Shown here: positions 1-6,175 of the stretch, in pieces
Position numbering within the stretch: position 1 is the first letter of the stretch
Layout: each line of letters opens with the position of its first letter
Assembly: GCA_046498385.1 (NCBI GenBank)
Contig: JAWOAU010000087.1
Span: 1 to 6,458 of the forward strand
Origin: Halarchaeoplasma sp046498385
GTDB taxonomy: Archaea > Thermoplasmatota > Thermoplasmata > Halarchaeoplasmatales > Halarchaeoplasmataceae
Direction: 5' to 3'
DNA length: 6,458 bases
Position numbers and translations under genes: made by a program
Notes under the pieces: model-generated
What the model was told of the DNA's origin: nothing
What the model saw: only the letters and a program-made list of their open reading frames with translations
Databases searched by the model: none

Positions 1-10
1 CTCTTACCAT
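1..10 (-). CDS. Possible start of the next operon gene, cut by the window edge
   Basis: An ATG on the minus strand (bases 10-8) lies 19 bp after the glycosyltransferase stop codon. It is preceded by a purine-rich AAGGGGT stretch, with GGGG at 23-20 and a spacing of 9 nt, which would serve as a ribosome binding site. Only three codons (M-V-R) are visible, so no product can be named. The call rests on position and binding site alone: the upstream genes are packed as an operon and one more member would be normal. It could equally be untranslated sequence. Confidence 0.3.
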
Positions 11-29
11 CGATGCCTACCCCTTAGAA

Positions 30-1040
30 TCACTCATGCACCTGTATCTCCCTGTGCTCGTTGTTCTGCATGTCGAAGAGCATGGCGAACATCAGGAACA
101 TGCTGCCCATCATGAATACCAGCAGTGACAGCGTTCCTCTTATGAACATGGGAGTGTTTTGATAGATCCTTAGATAGATGGTCCAGAGTGCGAAGAAAAG
201 ACCCAATCCGGTCAATCCCGCACCGAAGAAGTAGAAGAACACCAGGGGATGAAAATCCAACAGCAGATACTTGTTCTTCATCCTCCAGAAGAAGTTCTTG
301 AAAAGCATACCTGAGACTTTGAAGATGTAAGAGCGATACCTTATATCGCTGCCCTCCTCGCCGTAAACCGCCTCTATGGGGACATCGGCCACTATCATGT
401 CCTTTGTATTGAGCTTAACCAAAAGATCGTTACAGTAGCCGTAGCCTTCGTACATGTTCTTTATACCGACATTCCTCAACGCATAGTTGGATATCGCCGT
501 GTAACCGTTCTGGGGGTCCATGGTCTTCCAGTAGCCGGTGGCTATCTTGGTCATGAACGTCAACAGAGCGTTACCGAAGAAACGCCACTTAGACATCTTC
601 CGCCTGTACTTCCAGTGGATCAACCTATTACCTTTTGCGTAATCGGCCTTTCCATCGATAATAGGTTCCAGAAGAAAATGTAAGTTATCCGGGTCCATCT
701 GGGCATCGCCGCCCATGACTGCTACGACATCGATGTTATCGTTTAGAGCCATCATATAACCGGTCTTGATTGCTCCTCCGACTCCTTTGTTCTTACTGTG
801 TTTTATACCCACCACTTTCTGCTTGAAGTCGTGCTCCTTTTTCACCCTCTCGTCGAACACGTGTTTTTTATTGACCTTGACGGCGTGCCTTTTGATCTCA
901 AACCATGTACCATCTTTGGAGCAGTCGTCGATAACGTACACTCTATCAACGTAATCGGGCATGGTATCGATGACCTGCCCAACGAATCCTTCTTCGTTAT
1001 ATGCCGGTACTACCACCGCTACAGTTTTATCCTTGTACAT
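30..1040 (-). CDS. Family 2 glycosyltransferase (DPM1/GtrB-like), membrane anchored
   Basis: The likely role is to transfer a sugar from a nucleotide donor to a polyprenyl (dolichol) phosphate or lipid-linked glycan on the cytoplasmic face of the membrane. The N-terminal GT-A domain shows the family 2 opening VPAYNEE (residues 11-17), the nucleotide-binding pair DD at 38-39 in VIDDCSKDGT, a GVGGAIKTGY segment (86-95) and GGDAQMDP at 110-117, which holds the metal/acceptor aspartates D112 and D116. MDPQNGY (174-180) is typical of polyprenyl-phosphate glycosyltransferases. Two hydrophobic segments follow at about 264-290 and 298-323, giving the GtrB/DPM-like plan of a soluble domain plus C-terminal anchor. 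Between DD and GVGGAI lies a Lys-rich stretch (about 50-80) longer than in most relatives. The ATG start has GGAG 6 nt upstream and sits 12 bp after the dehydrogenase gene. The family is secure; donor and acceptor cannot be read from sequence. The operon suggests it uses the acetamido sugar made by its neighbours. Confidence 0.92.
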   Translation of the reverse strand: MYKDKTVAVVVPAYNEEGFVGQVIDTMPDYVDRVYVIDDCSKDGTWFEIKRHAVKVNKKHVFDERVKKEHDFKQKVVGIKHSKNKGVGGAIKTGYMMALNDNIDVVAVMGGDAQMDPDNLHFLLEPIIDGKADYAKGNRLIHWKYRRKMSKWRFFGNALLTFMTKIATGYWKTMDPQNGYTAISNYALRNVGIKNMYEGYGYCNDLLVKLNTKDMIVADVPIEAVYGEEGSDIRYRSYIFKVSGMLFKNFFWRMKNKYLLLDFHPLVFFYFFGAGLTGLGLFFALWTIYLRIYQNTPMFIRGTLSLLVFMMGSMFLMFAMLFDMQNNEHREIQVHE

Positions 1041-1052
1041 ATGATACTCCTA

Positions 1053-2402
1053 TCAAAAGGTTTTTCCGGCACCGTTGCCCACGGACTTGTATATGTACCC
1101 CTTTCTCTCTATTTCTTTTCTGTCGAACAAGTTTCTACCGTCGACGATCAGCTTGTTTCTCAACTCGAGAACGTCAAAATCGATATCCATGAATTCTTTG
1201 TGGTCTGTCAGAACTAACAGAGCGTCCATACCGTTGTAATCTTCCCTCCATTCAGCTCCAAATCTTTCCGCGTCGCCGTTGCTACACATGGGGTCGTAAG
1301 CGTAAACACGGGCCCCCCATTCCTTCAGACGACGGATAACAGGCTCGGCCGGGGTCTTCATGAACTCCCTGACACCGCCTCTGAAAGTCAAACCAAGGAT
1401 CATCACGTTAGACCCCTTCAGCGGTCTACCGAGCTCGTTCAAACCTTCTACCACCAGATCCACCATGTGAAAGGGCATGGAATCGTTGATATCCCTTGCG
1501 GTCCTGAGCAACCTGCTACCGTTCTCGGACTGATTTATGACAAACCATGGATAGACCGGTATGCAGTGTCCTGCAACCCCTGCTCCAGGTTCGTGAATAT
1601 CACAGTAATCCTGCGTATTCGCCGCTTTGAAGGTTTTAAGAGCGTCGATACCCCTGCTACCGCAGTATCTAGCAAGTTCGTTTGCCAGGGCAATATTTAC
1701 ATCCCTGTAAACCCCCTCAAACACCTTCACGGCTTCGGCAGAGATTATATCTTCCATCTCTACGACACCCTTTGAATTCACAAGTTCGTACATCCCCTTC
1801 AACACATTGAGCGTTCTGTGATCGTTCGCACCTATTATCTTAGGATATTGACCTAGTATATCTCTGATGGCTGTCCCGGTCATGGTCCTCTCGGGCGCGT
1901 GCCCCAAGCCAAATTCACCCAGTTTAAAACCGCTTTCCTCTAATATAGGAACCAAATTTTCAGTGGTACCTGGTGGCATTGTTGCCTCTGTAATGACCAC
2001 ATCACCGGGTTCCAAACCCTTTGATATGGTTTTGGATACATCCAAAACAGGACCAAGCTGTACGTTACCTTTTTCATCAGTGAGTGTCGGAACCAATATG
2101 ACGCATATATCAGCTTCCTTAGCGGCCGAAATGCCGTCGGTGGTAGCTCTCAACCTACCCTCAGCCACATTCTTCTCAACCATCTCGTTCAAGCCCGGTT
2201 CTTCTTCAACGTGATTTAAACCATTGTTGACCTTATCGACCACTTTTTCGTTGATATCCACGCCGATAACGTTGGCCCCTTTATCGGCGAAAACCGCCGC
2301 AAGGGGCATCCCCATCTTTCCCAGTCCGAACACTGCTACGGTTATCTTACCTTCTTCGAACAAACCCCGTACCTCTTCAACACTTTTGTCCAATAGGTTC
2401 AT
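1053..2402 (-). CDS. wecC: UDP-N-acetyl-D-mannosamine (or glucosamine) 6-dehydrogenase, WecC/WbpA-like
   Basis: This is a nucleotide-sugar dehydrogenase of 449 aa, the usual family length. It oxidises C6 of a UDP-N-acetyl-hexosamine to the uronic acid with two NAD+ in the cytoplasm. The Rossmann motif GLGKMG is at 26-31, with an acidic residue at D49 after strand 2. TMPPGTT (141-147) and APERT (169-173) are family signatures. The central helix contains K226 and R233 in a VYRDVNIALANE stretch, and C280 in AGHCIP is the expected catalytic nucleophile. A C-terminal UDP-binding domain follows (about 325-445). Two positions differ from the common consensus: G230 where UGDH-type enzymes have Asn, and Y284 where GGxCxPxD has Asp. 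ATG start with AAGGTGG 8 nt upstream; it begins 3 bp after the oxidoreductase stop. The symbol reflects the closest-sounding archaeal annotation. A WbpA role (UDP-GlcNAc to UDP-GlcNAcA) fits the operon equally well, and sequence alone does not settle it. Confidence 0.93.
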   Translation of the reverse strand: MNLLDKSVEEVRGLFEEGKITVAVFGLGKMGMPLAAVFADKGANVIGVDINEKVVDKVNNGLNHVEEEPGLNEMVEKNVAEGRLRATTDGISAAKEADICVILVPTLTDEKGNVQLGPVLDVSKTISKGLEPGDVVITEATMPPGTTENLVPILEESGFKLGEFGLGHAPERTMTGTAIRDILGQYPKIIGANDHRTLNVLKGMYELVNSKGVVEMEDIISAEAVKVFEGVYRDVNIALANELARYCGSRGIDALKTFKAANTQDYCDIHEPGAGVAGHCIPVYPWFVINQSENGSRLLRTARDINDSMPFHMVDLVVEGLNELGRPLKGSNVMILGLTFRGGVREFMKTPAEPVIRRLKEWGARVYAYDPMCSNGDAERFGAEWREDYNGMDALLVLTDHKEFMDIDFDVLELRNKLIVDGRNLFDRKEIERKGYIYKSVGNGAGKTF

Positions 2403-2405
2403 TAT

Positions 2406-3356
2406 CTATACCACCTTGATCGTACTGTTATTATCTGCACTTTCCAGTGCTTTCAAAGCTACTTTTAATACGTGAATACCATCTTCTGCCGTGACCATTG
2501 GCGTAACACCGTTCACGGCACAATCTATAAAATGTTCTATCTCCGTCTTCAAAGGTTCTTTTTTAACAAGATCGTAATCCTTCTCCCAACTTTCGTTGCA
2601 GATCGTCAAACTCTGGTCTATATAGTCCATGTAGGCCACACCCTTGGTTCCTACGACTGTTAACGTCCGTGTTTTATGAGCCGTTAACCAGTTTGTTTCG
2701 ACTAAACCAGTCTTAGAATCATCAAAATCCAACATCAATATAGCATAATCTTCACAGTCAGAAGGATGTTTCACATTACCTGCACGGGCTTTTACCGTCC
2801 GAACCGATTTTCCAATCAAAAAGCTGATGACGTCTATATCGTGGACTCCAAGGTCAACGATGATACCAACGTCTCTTATCCTTATCGCCATAGGACCTAC
2901 TCTTTTGGCGGATATGGATATTATATCACCGAGTTCCTCGTTATCAATGCATTCTTTCAACTTCAGCACTGCGGGGTTGAAACGCTCTATATGTCCCACC
3001 ATGAGTTTGACACCGTTGTTCTTTGCTTCGTTCATAAGATACTCAGCATCTTCAAGGGTGTCTGCGATGGGTTTTTCAACGAGAACGTTAACTCCTTTTT
3101 TTATGAACTCCGATGCAACCTTTTTGTGCAAAGATGTCGGTACTACTATACTCACCACATCGAGCCCCTGATCGATCAAATCGTGATAATCCTTGAAGGC
3201 CTGCGCATGGTATTTATCGGCTATCTTTTTCGCCTGTTCAATATCGGTATCCGCCACTCCGACCAGTTTAACATCGCTAGATTCCGACAATTCGTAGAAC
3301 ACTCGTGCATGGTGCTGGCCCATGGCCCCTACACCCACAACTCCTGCTTTTATCAT
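2406..3356 (-). CDS. Gfo/Idh/MocA oxidoreductase, UDP-GlcNAc(A) 3-dehydrogenase type (WbpB/WlbA/GnnA-like)
   Basis: The enzyme, 316 aa, probably oxidises the C3 hydroxyl of UDP-GlcNAc or UDP-GlcNAcA to a 3-keto sugar with NAD+, the substrate for the aminotransferase encoded just upstream. The N-terminal Rossmann fold has GVGAMG at 8-13 and an acidic residue at D36 ending strand 2. The family EKP motif is at 94-96, with catalytic Lys95. GHIERFNP (121-128) is a segment I associate with UDP-GlcNAc 3-dehydrogenase-like members. LGVHDID (169-175) carries the conserved His172/Asp173 region. The C-terminal alpha/beta domain runs to the end and appears complete. Its start codon overlaps the aminotransferase stop as ATGA, with AAGGAGG 8 nt upstream, so translation is probably coupled. 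The family is certain; the exact substrate is inferred from the neighbours, since the same fold also serves inositol and other sugar dehydrogenases. Confidence 0.92.
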   Translation of the reverse strand: MIKAGVVGVGAMGQHHARVFYELSESSDVKLVGVADTDIEQAKKIADKYHAQAFKDYHDLIDQGLDVVSIVVPTSLHKKVASEFIKKGVNVLVEKPIADTLEDAEYLMNEAKNNGVKLMVGHIERFNPAVLKLKECIDNEELGDIISISAKRVGPMAIRIRDVGIIVDLGVHDIDVISFLIGKSVRTVKARAGNVKHPSDCEDYAILMLDFDDSKTGLVETNWLTAHKTRTLTVVGTKGVAYMDYIDQSLTICNESWEKDYDLVKKEPLKTEIEHFIDCAVNGVTPMVTAEDGIHVLKVALKALESADNNSTIKVV

Positions 3357-4453
3357 ATCTGATTCCTCCTTTTTAAACTGTTCAGTATCAACCTGATATC
3401 TTCCTCCGTTACCGAGGGATGTACCGGAAGGCTCATCACCTTCTTCGAGGCATCCACAGTGATCGGATAATCAGAACTAGAGTATCCTTTCTCAATGTAC
3501 AAAGGTTGATCGGTTATAGGCATGGGATAATGTACTGCCGTACCCACGCCGTCCTCTCTCAACGCAGCCATCAACTCCTCCCTGCTCATTGGATGATCGT
3601 CCTCCACCTTAACAACATACTGGTGGAAGACGTGCTTAACACCGTCAACGACCGCCGGAGGTGTCAAACCAGGTATCTTCTTTATCTCACTAGTCAACAT
3701 CTCAGCGTTTTTTATCCTTTTATCGTTCCACGAATCAAGCTTCTCAAGCTGACATCTACCGATGGCGGCCGCTATGTTGGTCATCCTAAGATTGTAACCC
3801 AACATATCGTGTGTGTACTTCGCACTCTGGCCGTGATCTCTGACCAAGTTGGCTTTACGGTCGATGTCTTCATCGTTGGTAACAACTATACCACCTTCAC
3901 TGGTGGTCATGTTCTTGGTCGGGTAAAAGCTGAAGGTTCCGGCGTCGCCGATGGATCCAACTTTTTGACCTTTATATTCAGCACCGTGTGCCTGACACGC
4001 ATCCTCTATCAGATACAGTCCGTGGTCCTCCGCTATATCTTTGAAGGCACCCATGTTTGCAGGCTGTCCGAAGAGATGAACGACCAGTATCGCTTTGGTC
4101 TTATCGTTTATCTTCTCCATAACCAGTTCGGGATCCAGATTGAAACTGTCCTCTTCGATATCACTGAACACCGGCTTTGCTCCTTGAAACAGTACACAGT
4201 TGGATGACGCTATGAATGAAAAAGGTGAGGTGATGACTTCGTCACCATGCCCTATATCCATGGACTTCAAAGCTACATCCAAGGCCGCAGTGCCGTTGGA
4301 TACCGCTTTTCCGTATCTAGCGCCAAGATAATCGGCAAATTCTTCTTCGAATTTTTTAACTATTTCACCCTGTGCCAGCATACCGCTATCGAGCACTTCT
4401 TTTATGCTTTTTAGTTCTTTTTCACCTATCAAAGGTTTCGCAATATGTATCAT
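3353..4453 (-). CDS. DegT/DnrJ/EryC1/StrS sugar aminotransferase (WbpE/WlbC-like)
   Basis: This PLP-dependent aminotransferase, 366 aa, probably puts an amino group from glutamate onto the C3 keto group made by the adjacent oxidoreductase. The opening IAKPLIGEKEL and LAQGEIVKKFEEEFA are typical of the family. NGTAALD (53-59) lies in the PLP-phosphate pocket. D151 in IEDACQAHGA contacts the pyridine nitrogen, and K180 in SFYPTKNMT is the internal aldimine lysine. GYNLRMTNIAAAIG (219-232) is the usual StrS-family signature. VHYPMPITDQPLY (307-319) and the C-terminal LPVHPSVTEEDI complete the fold, so the protein looks full length and active. Its ATG lies 4 bp after the acetyltransferase stop, and its ribosome binding site overlaps that stop. 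Other sugar aminotransferases of this family act at C4 (for example PseC); C3 activity is inferred from the paired WbpB- and WbpD-like genes. Confidence 0.95.
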   Translation of the reverse strand: MIHIAKPLIGEKELKSIKEVLDSGMLAQGEIVKKFEEEFADYLGARYGKAVSNGTAALDVALKSMDIGHGDEVITSPFSFIASSNCVLFQGAKPVFSDIEEDSFNLDPELVMEKINDKTKAILVVHLFGQPANMGAFKDIAEDHGLYLIEDACQAHGAEYKGQKVGSIGDAGTFSFYPTKNMTTSEGGIVVTNDEDIDRKANLVRDHGQSAKYTHDMLGYNLRMTNIAAAIGRCQLEKLDSWNDKRIKNAEMLTSEIKKIPGLTPPAVVDGVKHVFHQYVVKVEDDHPMSREELMAALREDGVGTAVHYPMPITDQPLYIEKGYSSSDYPITVDASKKVMSLPVHPSVTEEDIRLILNSLKRRNQI

Positions 4454-4456
4454 TAT

Positions 4457-4463
4457 ATCACCT
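4457..4463 (-). promoter_or_regulatory. Ribosome binding site overlapping the upstream stop codon
   Basis: The minus strand reads AGGTGAT immediately before ATA-ATG of the aminotransferase gene. The TGA inside this motif is the acetyltransferase stop codon. A ribosome finishing the first gene therefore ends on the binding site of the second, which supports tight translational coupling and fixes the aminotransferase start. Confidence 0.7.
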
Positions 4464-5081
4464 GGTATCTTCTCGATTTTCTCCTTCTAACTTTTTAACC
4501 TTCCTAAATATTTTGCTATCAACTTTCACATGTTTATCGCATTTAGAGCAAGAAAGCACCATGAAATCGTCATTTTCCTCGTATACTTCGGATAATCTAC
4601 TGCCGCAGTAACAAACGAAGCCCTTGAGTACCGCCGGGTTTCCATATACCAGACCAAAATCAGGTACATCTTTTGTAACAACCGCTCCTGCCCCAACCAT
4701 GGAGTATTCTCCGATGGTAACTCCTGATATCACCGTTGCATGGGCACCGATGGATGCACCCTTTTTTACCAGGGTCTCAACGGCGACCCAGCCATTGTTG
4801 TTTGCTCTGGGGTATAGGTCATTAGTGAATGTCATGTGCGGGCCCAAAAAAACATCGTCTTTTACAAGAACACCCTTGTATAAACTCACCCCGTTCTGTA
4901 TCCTGACATTGTCTCCGATCACTACACCTTCGTCCACGTAAACATCCTTACCCAGATTACAGTTTTTACCGATCTTAGAGCCGCTTCTAACGTGGGCGTA
5001 GTGCCATATCTTTGTGTCTTCACCAATATCTGCGTCTTTTTCTACCGTTGACGTTTTCTGGTTGAAGTAATCTTTAGTCAT
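4458..5081 (-). CDS. Hexapeptide-repeat N-acetyltransferase (WbpD/WlbB-like) with Cys-rich tail
   Basis: The 207-aa protein is a left-handed beta-helix acyltransferase that probably transfers acetyl from acetyl-CoA to the 3-amino group of a UDP-3-amino sugar, completing a 2,3-diacetamido sugar. Hexapeptide repeats run from about residue 13 to 140 (for example ADIGED, SKIGKN, VVIGDN, VFLGPH, ASIGAH, VTIGEY, SMVGAG). The PHMTFTNDLYPRA stretch (81-93) matches the active-site loop of WbpD/WlbB enzymes, with an Asn (N87) at the position implicated in catalysis. GNPA (147-150) ends the helix. The last 50 residues add CxC (C157, C159) and CxxC (C178, C181), a likely small zinc ribbon, followed by a basic then acidic tail. 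ATG start with GAGGT 6 nt upstream. It is the first gene of the operon, behind a TATA box. The family is sure; the substrate is inferred from the operon. Confidence 0.94.
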   Translation of the reverse strand: MTKDYFNQKTSTVEKDADIGEDTKIWHYAHVRSGSKIGKNCNLGKDVYVDEGVVIGDNVRIQNGVSLYKGVLVKDDVFLGPHMTFTNDLYPRANNNGWVAVETLVKKGASIGAHATVISGVTIGEYSMVGAGAVVTKDVPDFGLVYGNPAVLKGFVCYCGSRLSEVYEENDDFMVLSCSKCDKHVKVDSKIFRKVKKLEGENREDTR

Positions 5082-5180
5082 TTCTTTACCTCATTATCGC
5101 ATATTCAGATAGTAAACAGAGATGTTATATCATACACATTTCACGGTTTATCCCAGAGTATACCTTCTGCCAAAAAAACA

Positions 5181-5197
5181 TTTTATATATATAAATT
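5181..5197 (-). promoter_or_regulatory. TATA box of the glycan operon
   Basis: On the minus strand this reads AATTTATATATATAAAA. Directly upstream is a purine-rich GGGAAAA run that would serve as a BRE (TFB site). With the usual archaeal spacing, transcription would start near 5160, giving a leader of about 80 nt before the acetyltransferase ATG. Two other minus-strand TATA-like stretches exist: CTATAAATAG at about 5209-5218 and TATGATATAA at about 5127-5136. The exact start site is therefore uncertain. The core ATATATATA reads the same on both strands, so direction is set by the flanks and by the gene orientation. Confidence 0.55.
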
Positions 5198-5269
5198 TTC
5201 CCTTTTTTCTATTTATAGTGTTAGACATAACTAATTTGTTATTTTTGAGTAGAATTTTTTAATCCACCC

Positions 5270-5296
5270 TTTAGCGAAGGTTTTCTTTTTGCTAAA
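5270..5296. repeat. Short inverted repeat (6-bp arms)
   Basis: TTTAGC at 5270-5275 pairs with GCTAAA at 5291-5296 across a 15-nt pyrimidine-rich loop. Alone this could be chance. It is listed because it abuts two stronger inverted repeats and may be part of one structured stretch. Confidence 0.3.
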
Positions 5297-5302
5297 CCGA
5301 TT

Positions 5303-5335
5303 AAAGAGTTTCTGGATTGTTTTTTGAAACTCTTT
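5303..5335. repeat. Inverted repeat (10-bp arms), hairpin
   Basis: AAAGAGTTTC (5303-5312) is the exact reverse complement of GAAACTCTTT (5326-5335), with a 13-nt loop. Bulging out T5336 would allow two more pairs (TT 5301-5302 with AA 5337-5338). The right arm shares 5333-5335 with the left arm of the large inverted repeat, so the two stems compete at the junction or stack end to end. No U-tract follows it on the minus strand, so it is not a standard intrinsic terminator for the upstream gene. Confidence 0.55.
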
Positions 5336-5404
5336 TAAGGTGAGAATTCCACCAGTCTAAAGTGAGCAAGGCGAACGGTGACTGGTGGAATTCTCACCTT
5401 AAAA
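5333..5404. repeat. Perfect 25-bp inverted repeat around a 22-bp spacer
   Basis: The left arm 5333-5357 (starting TTTTAAGGTGAGAATTCC) and the right arm 5380-5404 (ending GGAATTCTCACCTTAAAA) are exact reverse complements over 25 bp. The spacer is 5358-5379. The element is flanked by ACTC on both sides (5329-5332 and 5405-5408), which could be a 4-bp target duplication, although a match that short can be chance. As RNA from the minus strand it would form a strong stem-loop about 100 nt downstream of the unknown gene's stop codon. Candidate roles are a tiny non-autonomous mobile element (MITE-like), a 3' end or processing/stability hairpin, or a protein-binding palindrome. The sequence does not choose among these. 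Confidence 0.93.
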
Positions 5405-5500
5405 ACTCAAGTTCAAAACCGTCCCAGGCTAAGATCCTTCTTTTTGGTTAATATTTCCTACCTCTATCTATTCGGTCCACAGAAGGAAGGACCAACATCT

Positions 5501-6160
5501 TCAATCAAGATTGATTTTTTTGGAAAACTTTTCAAGTATGTCTTCTTGACCGTAGAATTTTTCTTTCTCTCTCAAAAGTATATCTGCTTCGTTTAATTCC
5601 CTCAAATGTTTCAACGTTTTCAATTTATTTCTTTTTATCGATTGGTCGTAGATGTATTTCATCCTCTCTCTTAATTCCCCTTCATCCATTCTAAGCATCG
5701 TATCAGATTCGACGGCGGATAGGTAATAGGTATTTGATATCCTTGCATAGGGTACCACGTTCTGTAGATTTAATCCGTCAACTATATCGATGTAAGCATT
5801 TTCCAAAAGTTCCTTAATTATCCTTATTTCATTTTCCGTACTCAAACTCATTCCGGGCATGGACTGTAATTCTCTCATTTTTTCTCCCGGATAAAAAGTA
5901 TACTCGTCATCGGTTTCAATATATCCATATCTCATTAAAAACATCACATACTTATCCGCCTGCTTATATTCTCTATAAGCCCGTACTGATCGCATAGTTA
6001 TATCTTCATATTCGCACAGATAGTTTAATATCTCCGTGAGCACGTTCAAGCCAACTCTCACATCTGGAATCCCCGCGACTCGTGGATAGATTATCTCCAT
6101 CAATTTTACTTCAGTATCTAACGGGAACCACTTTCTCGTGTTAGATGATTTTCCTTTCAT
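5501..6160 (-). CDS. Protein of unknown function, winged-helix-like N-terminal half
   Basis: I do not recognise this 219-aa protein. The start is chosen at the ATG at 6160, with GGTG 7 nt upstream; an in-frame GTG at 6175 would add five residues (MWCIY) and cannot be excluded. There is no signal peptide or membrane segment. Using the 219-aa numbering, residues about 20-100 are helical and end in a helix (KYVMFLMRYGYIE), then DDEYTFYPGEKMREL. That pattern resembles recognition helix, wing and following helix of archaeal winged-helix DNA-binding domains. The middle (about 105-155) is mixed, with two aromatic-rich stretches. The last 60 residues are highly charged and helical, probably coiled coil. 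In the bases I sampled it is somewhat poorer in GC than the dehydrogenase and glycosyltransferase genes. It is separated from the glycan operon by its own long 3' region, so it is probably a separate transcript. A regulatory role is a guess. That it is a real gene is supported by length, start and lack of low complexity. Confidence 0.75.
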   Translation of the reverse strand: MKGKSSNTRKWFPLDTEVKLMEIIYPRVAGIPDVRVGLNVLTEILNYLCEYEDITMRSVRAYREYKQADKYVMFLMRYGYIETDDEYTFYPGEKMRELQSMPGMSLSTENEIRIIKELLENAYIDIVDGLNLQNVVPYARISNTYYLSAVESDTMLRMDEGELRERMKYIYDQSIKRNKLKTLKHLRELNEADILLREKEKFYGQEDILEKFSKKINLD

Positions 6161-6175
6161 GTATATACACCACAC

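Larger units (their letters stand above)
5082..5500. other. AT-rich intergenic region with promoter and inverted repeats, no gene
   Basis: About 420 bp separate the unknown protein from the glycan operon. I find no convincing coding frame on either strand; the short open stretches are low-complexity and lack good starts. The half next to the operon (5100-5300) is very AT-rich and holds the TATA box and probable leader. The middle (5270-5404) holds three adjoining inverted repeats, one of them long and perfect. Bases 5405-5500 hold only a weak 5-bp repeat (GGTCC 5474-5478 with GGACC 5489-5493) and nothing else I can interpret. Confidence 0.8.

Noticed and set aside
798..1217. Long plus-strand frames opposite the glycan genes, also 2766-3362 and 3419-4207
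   Set aside because: They are antisense shadows of genes with clear family motifs on the minus strand.
5122..5262. Plus-strand frame of 46 codons, hydrophobic
   Set aside because: It runs across the operon TATA box; its hydrophobicity follows from T-rich sequence and no ribosome binding site is evident.
5358..5379. GTGAGCAAGGCGA, nearly a cloning-reporter sequence beside GAATTC sites
   Set aside because: The resemblance is about 13 bases, one missing, and the surroundings match nothing of a vector; chance is the better explanation.
5411..5430. GTTCAAAACC, resembling a tRNA T-loop (B box)
   Set aside because: The flanking bases do not form a T stem and no acceptor, D or anticodon arms are found on either side.
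5501..5521. TCAATC-AA-GATTGA followed by seven T on the plus strand, terminator-like
   Set aside because: It lies in the coding end of the minus-strand gene, where the T run encodes lysines, and no plus-strand gene needs a terminator there.
5378..5596. Plus-strand open frame of 72 codons
   Set aside because: It starts inside the right arm of the inverted repeat, overlaps the end of the unknown gene on the other strand, and has a Phe/Leu-rich composition expected from AT-rich DNA.
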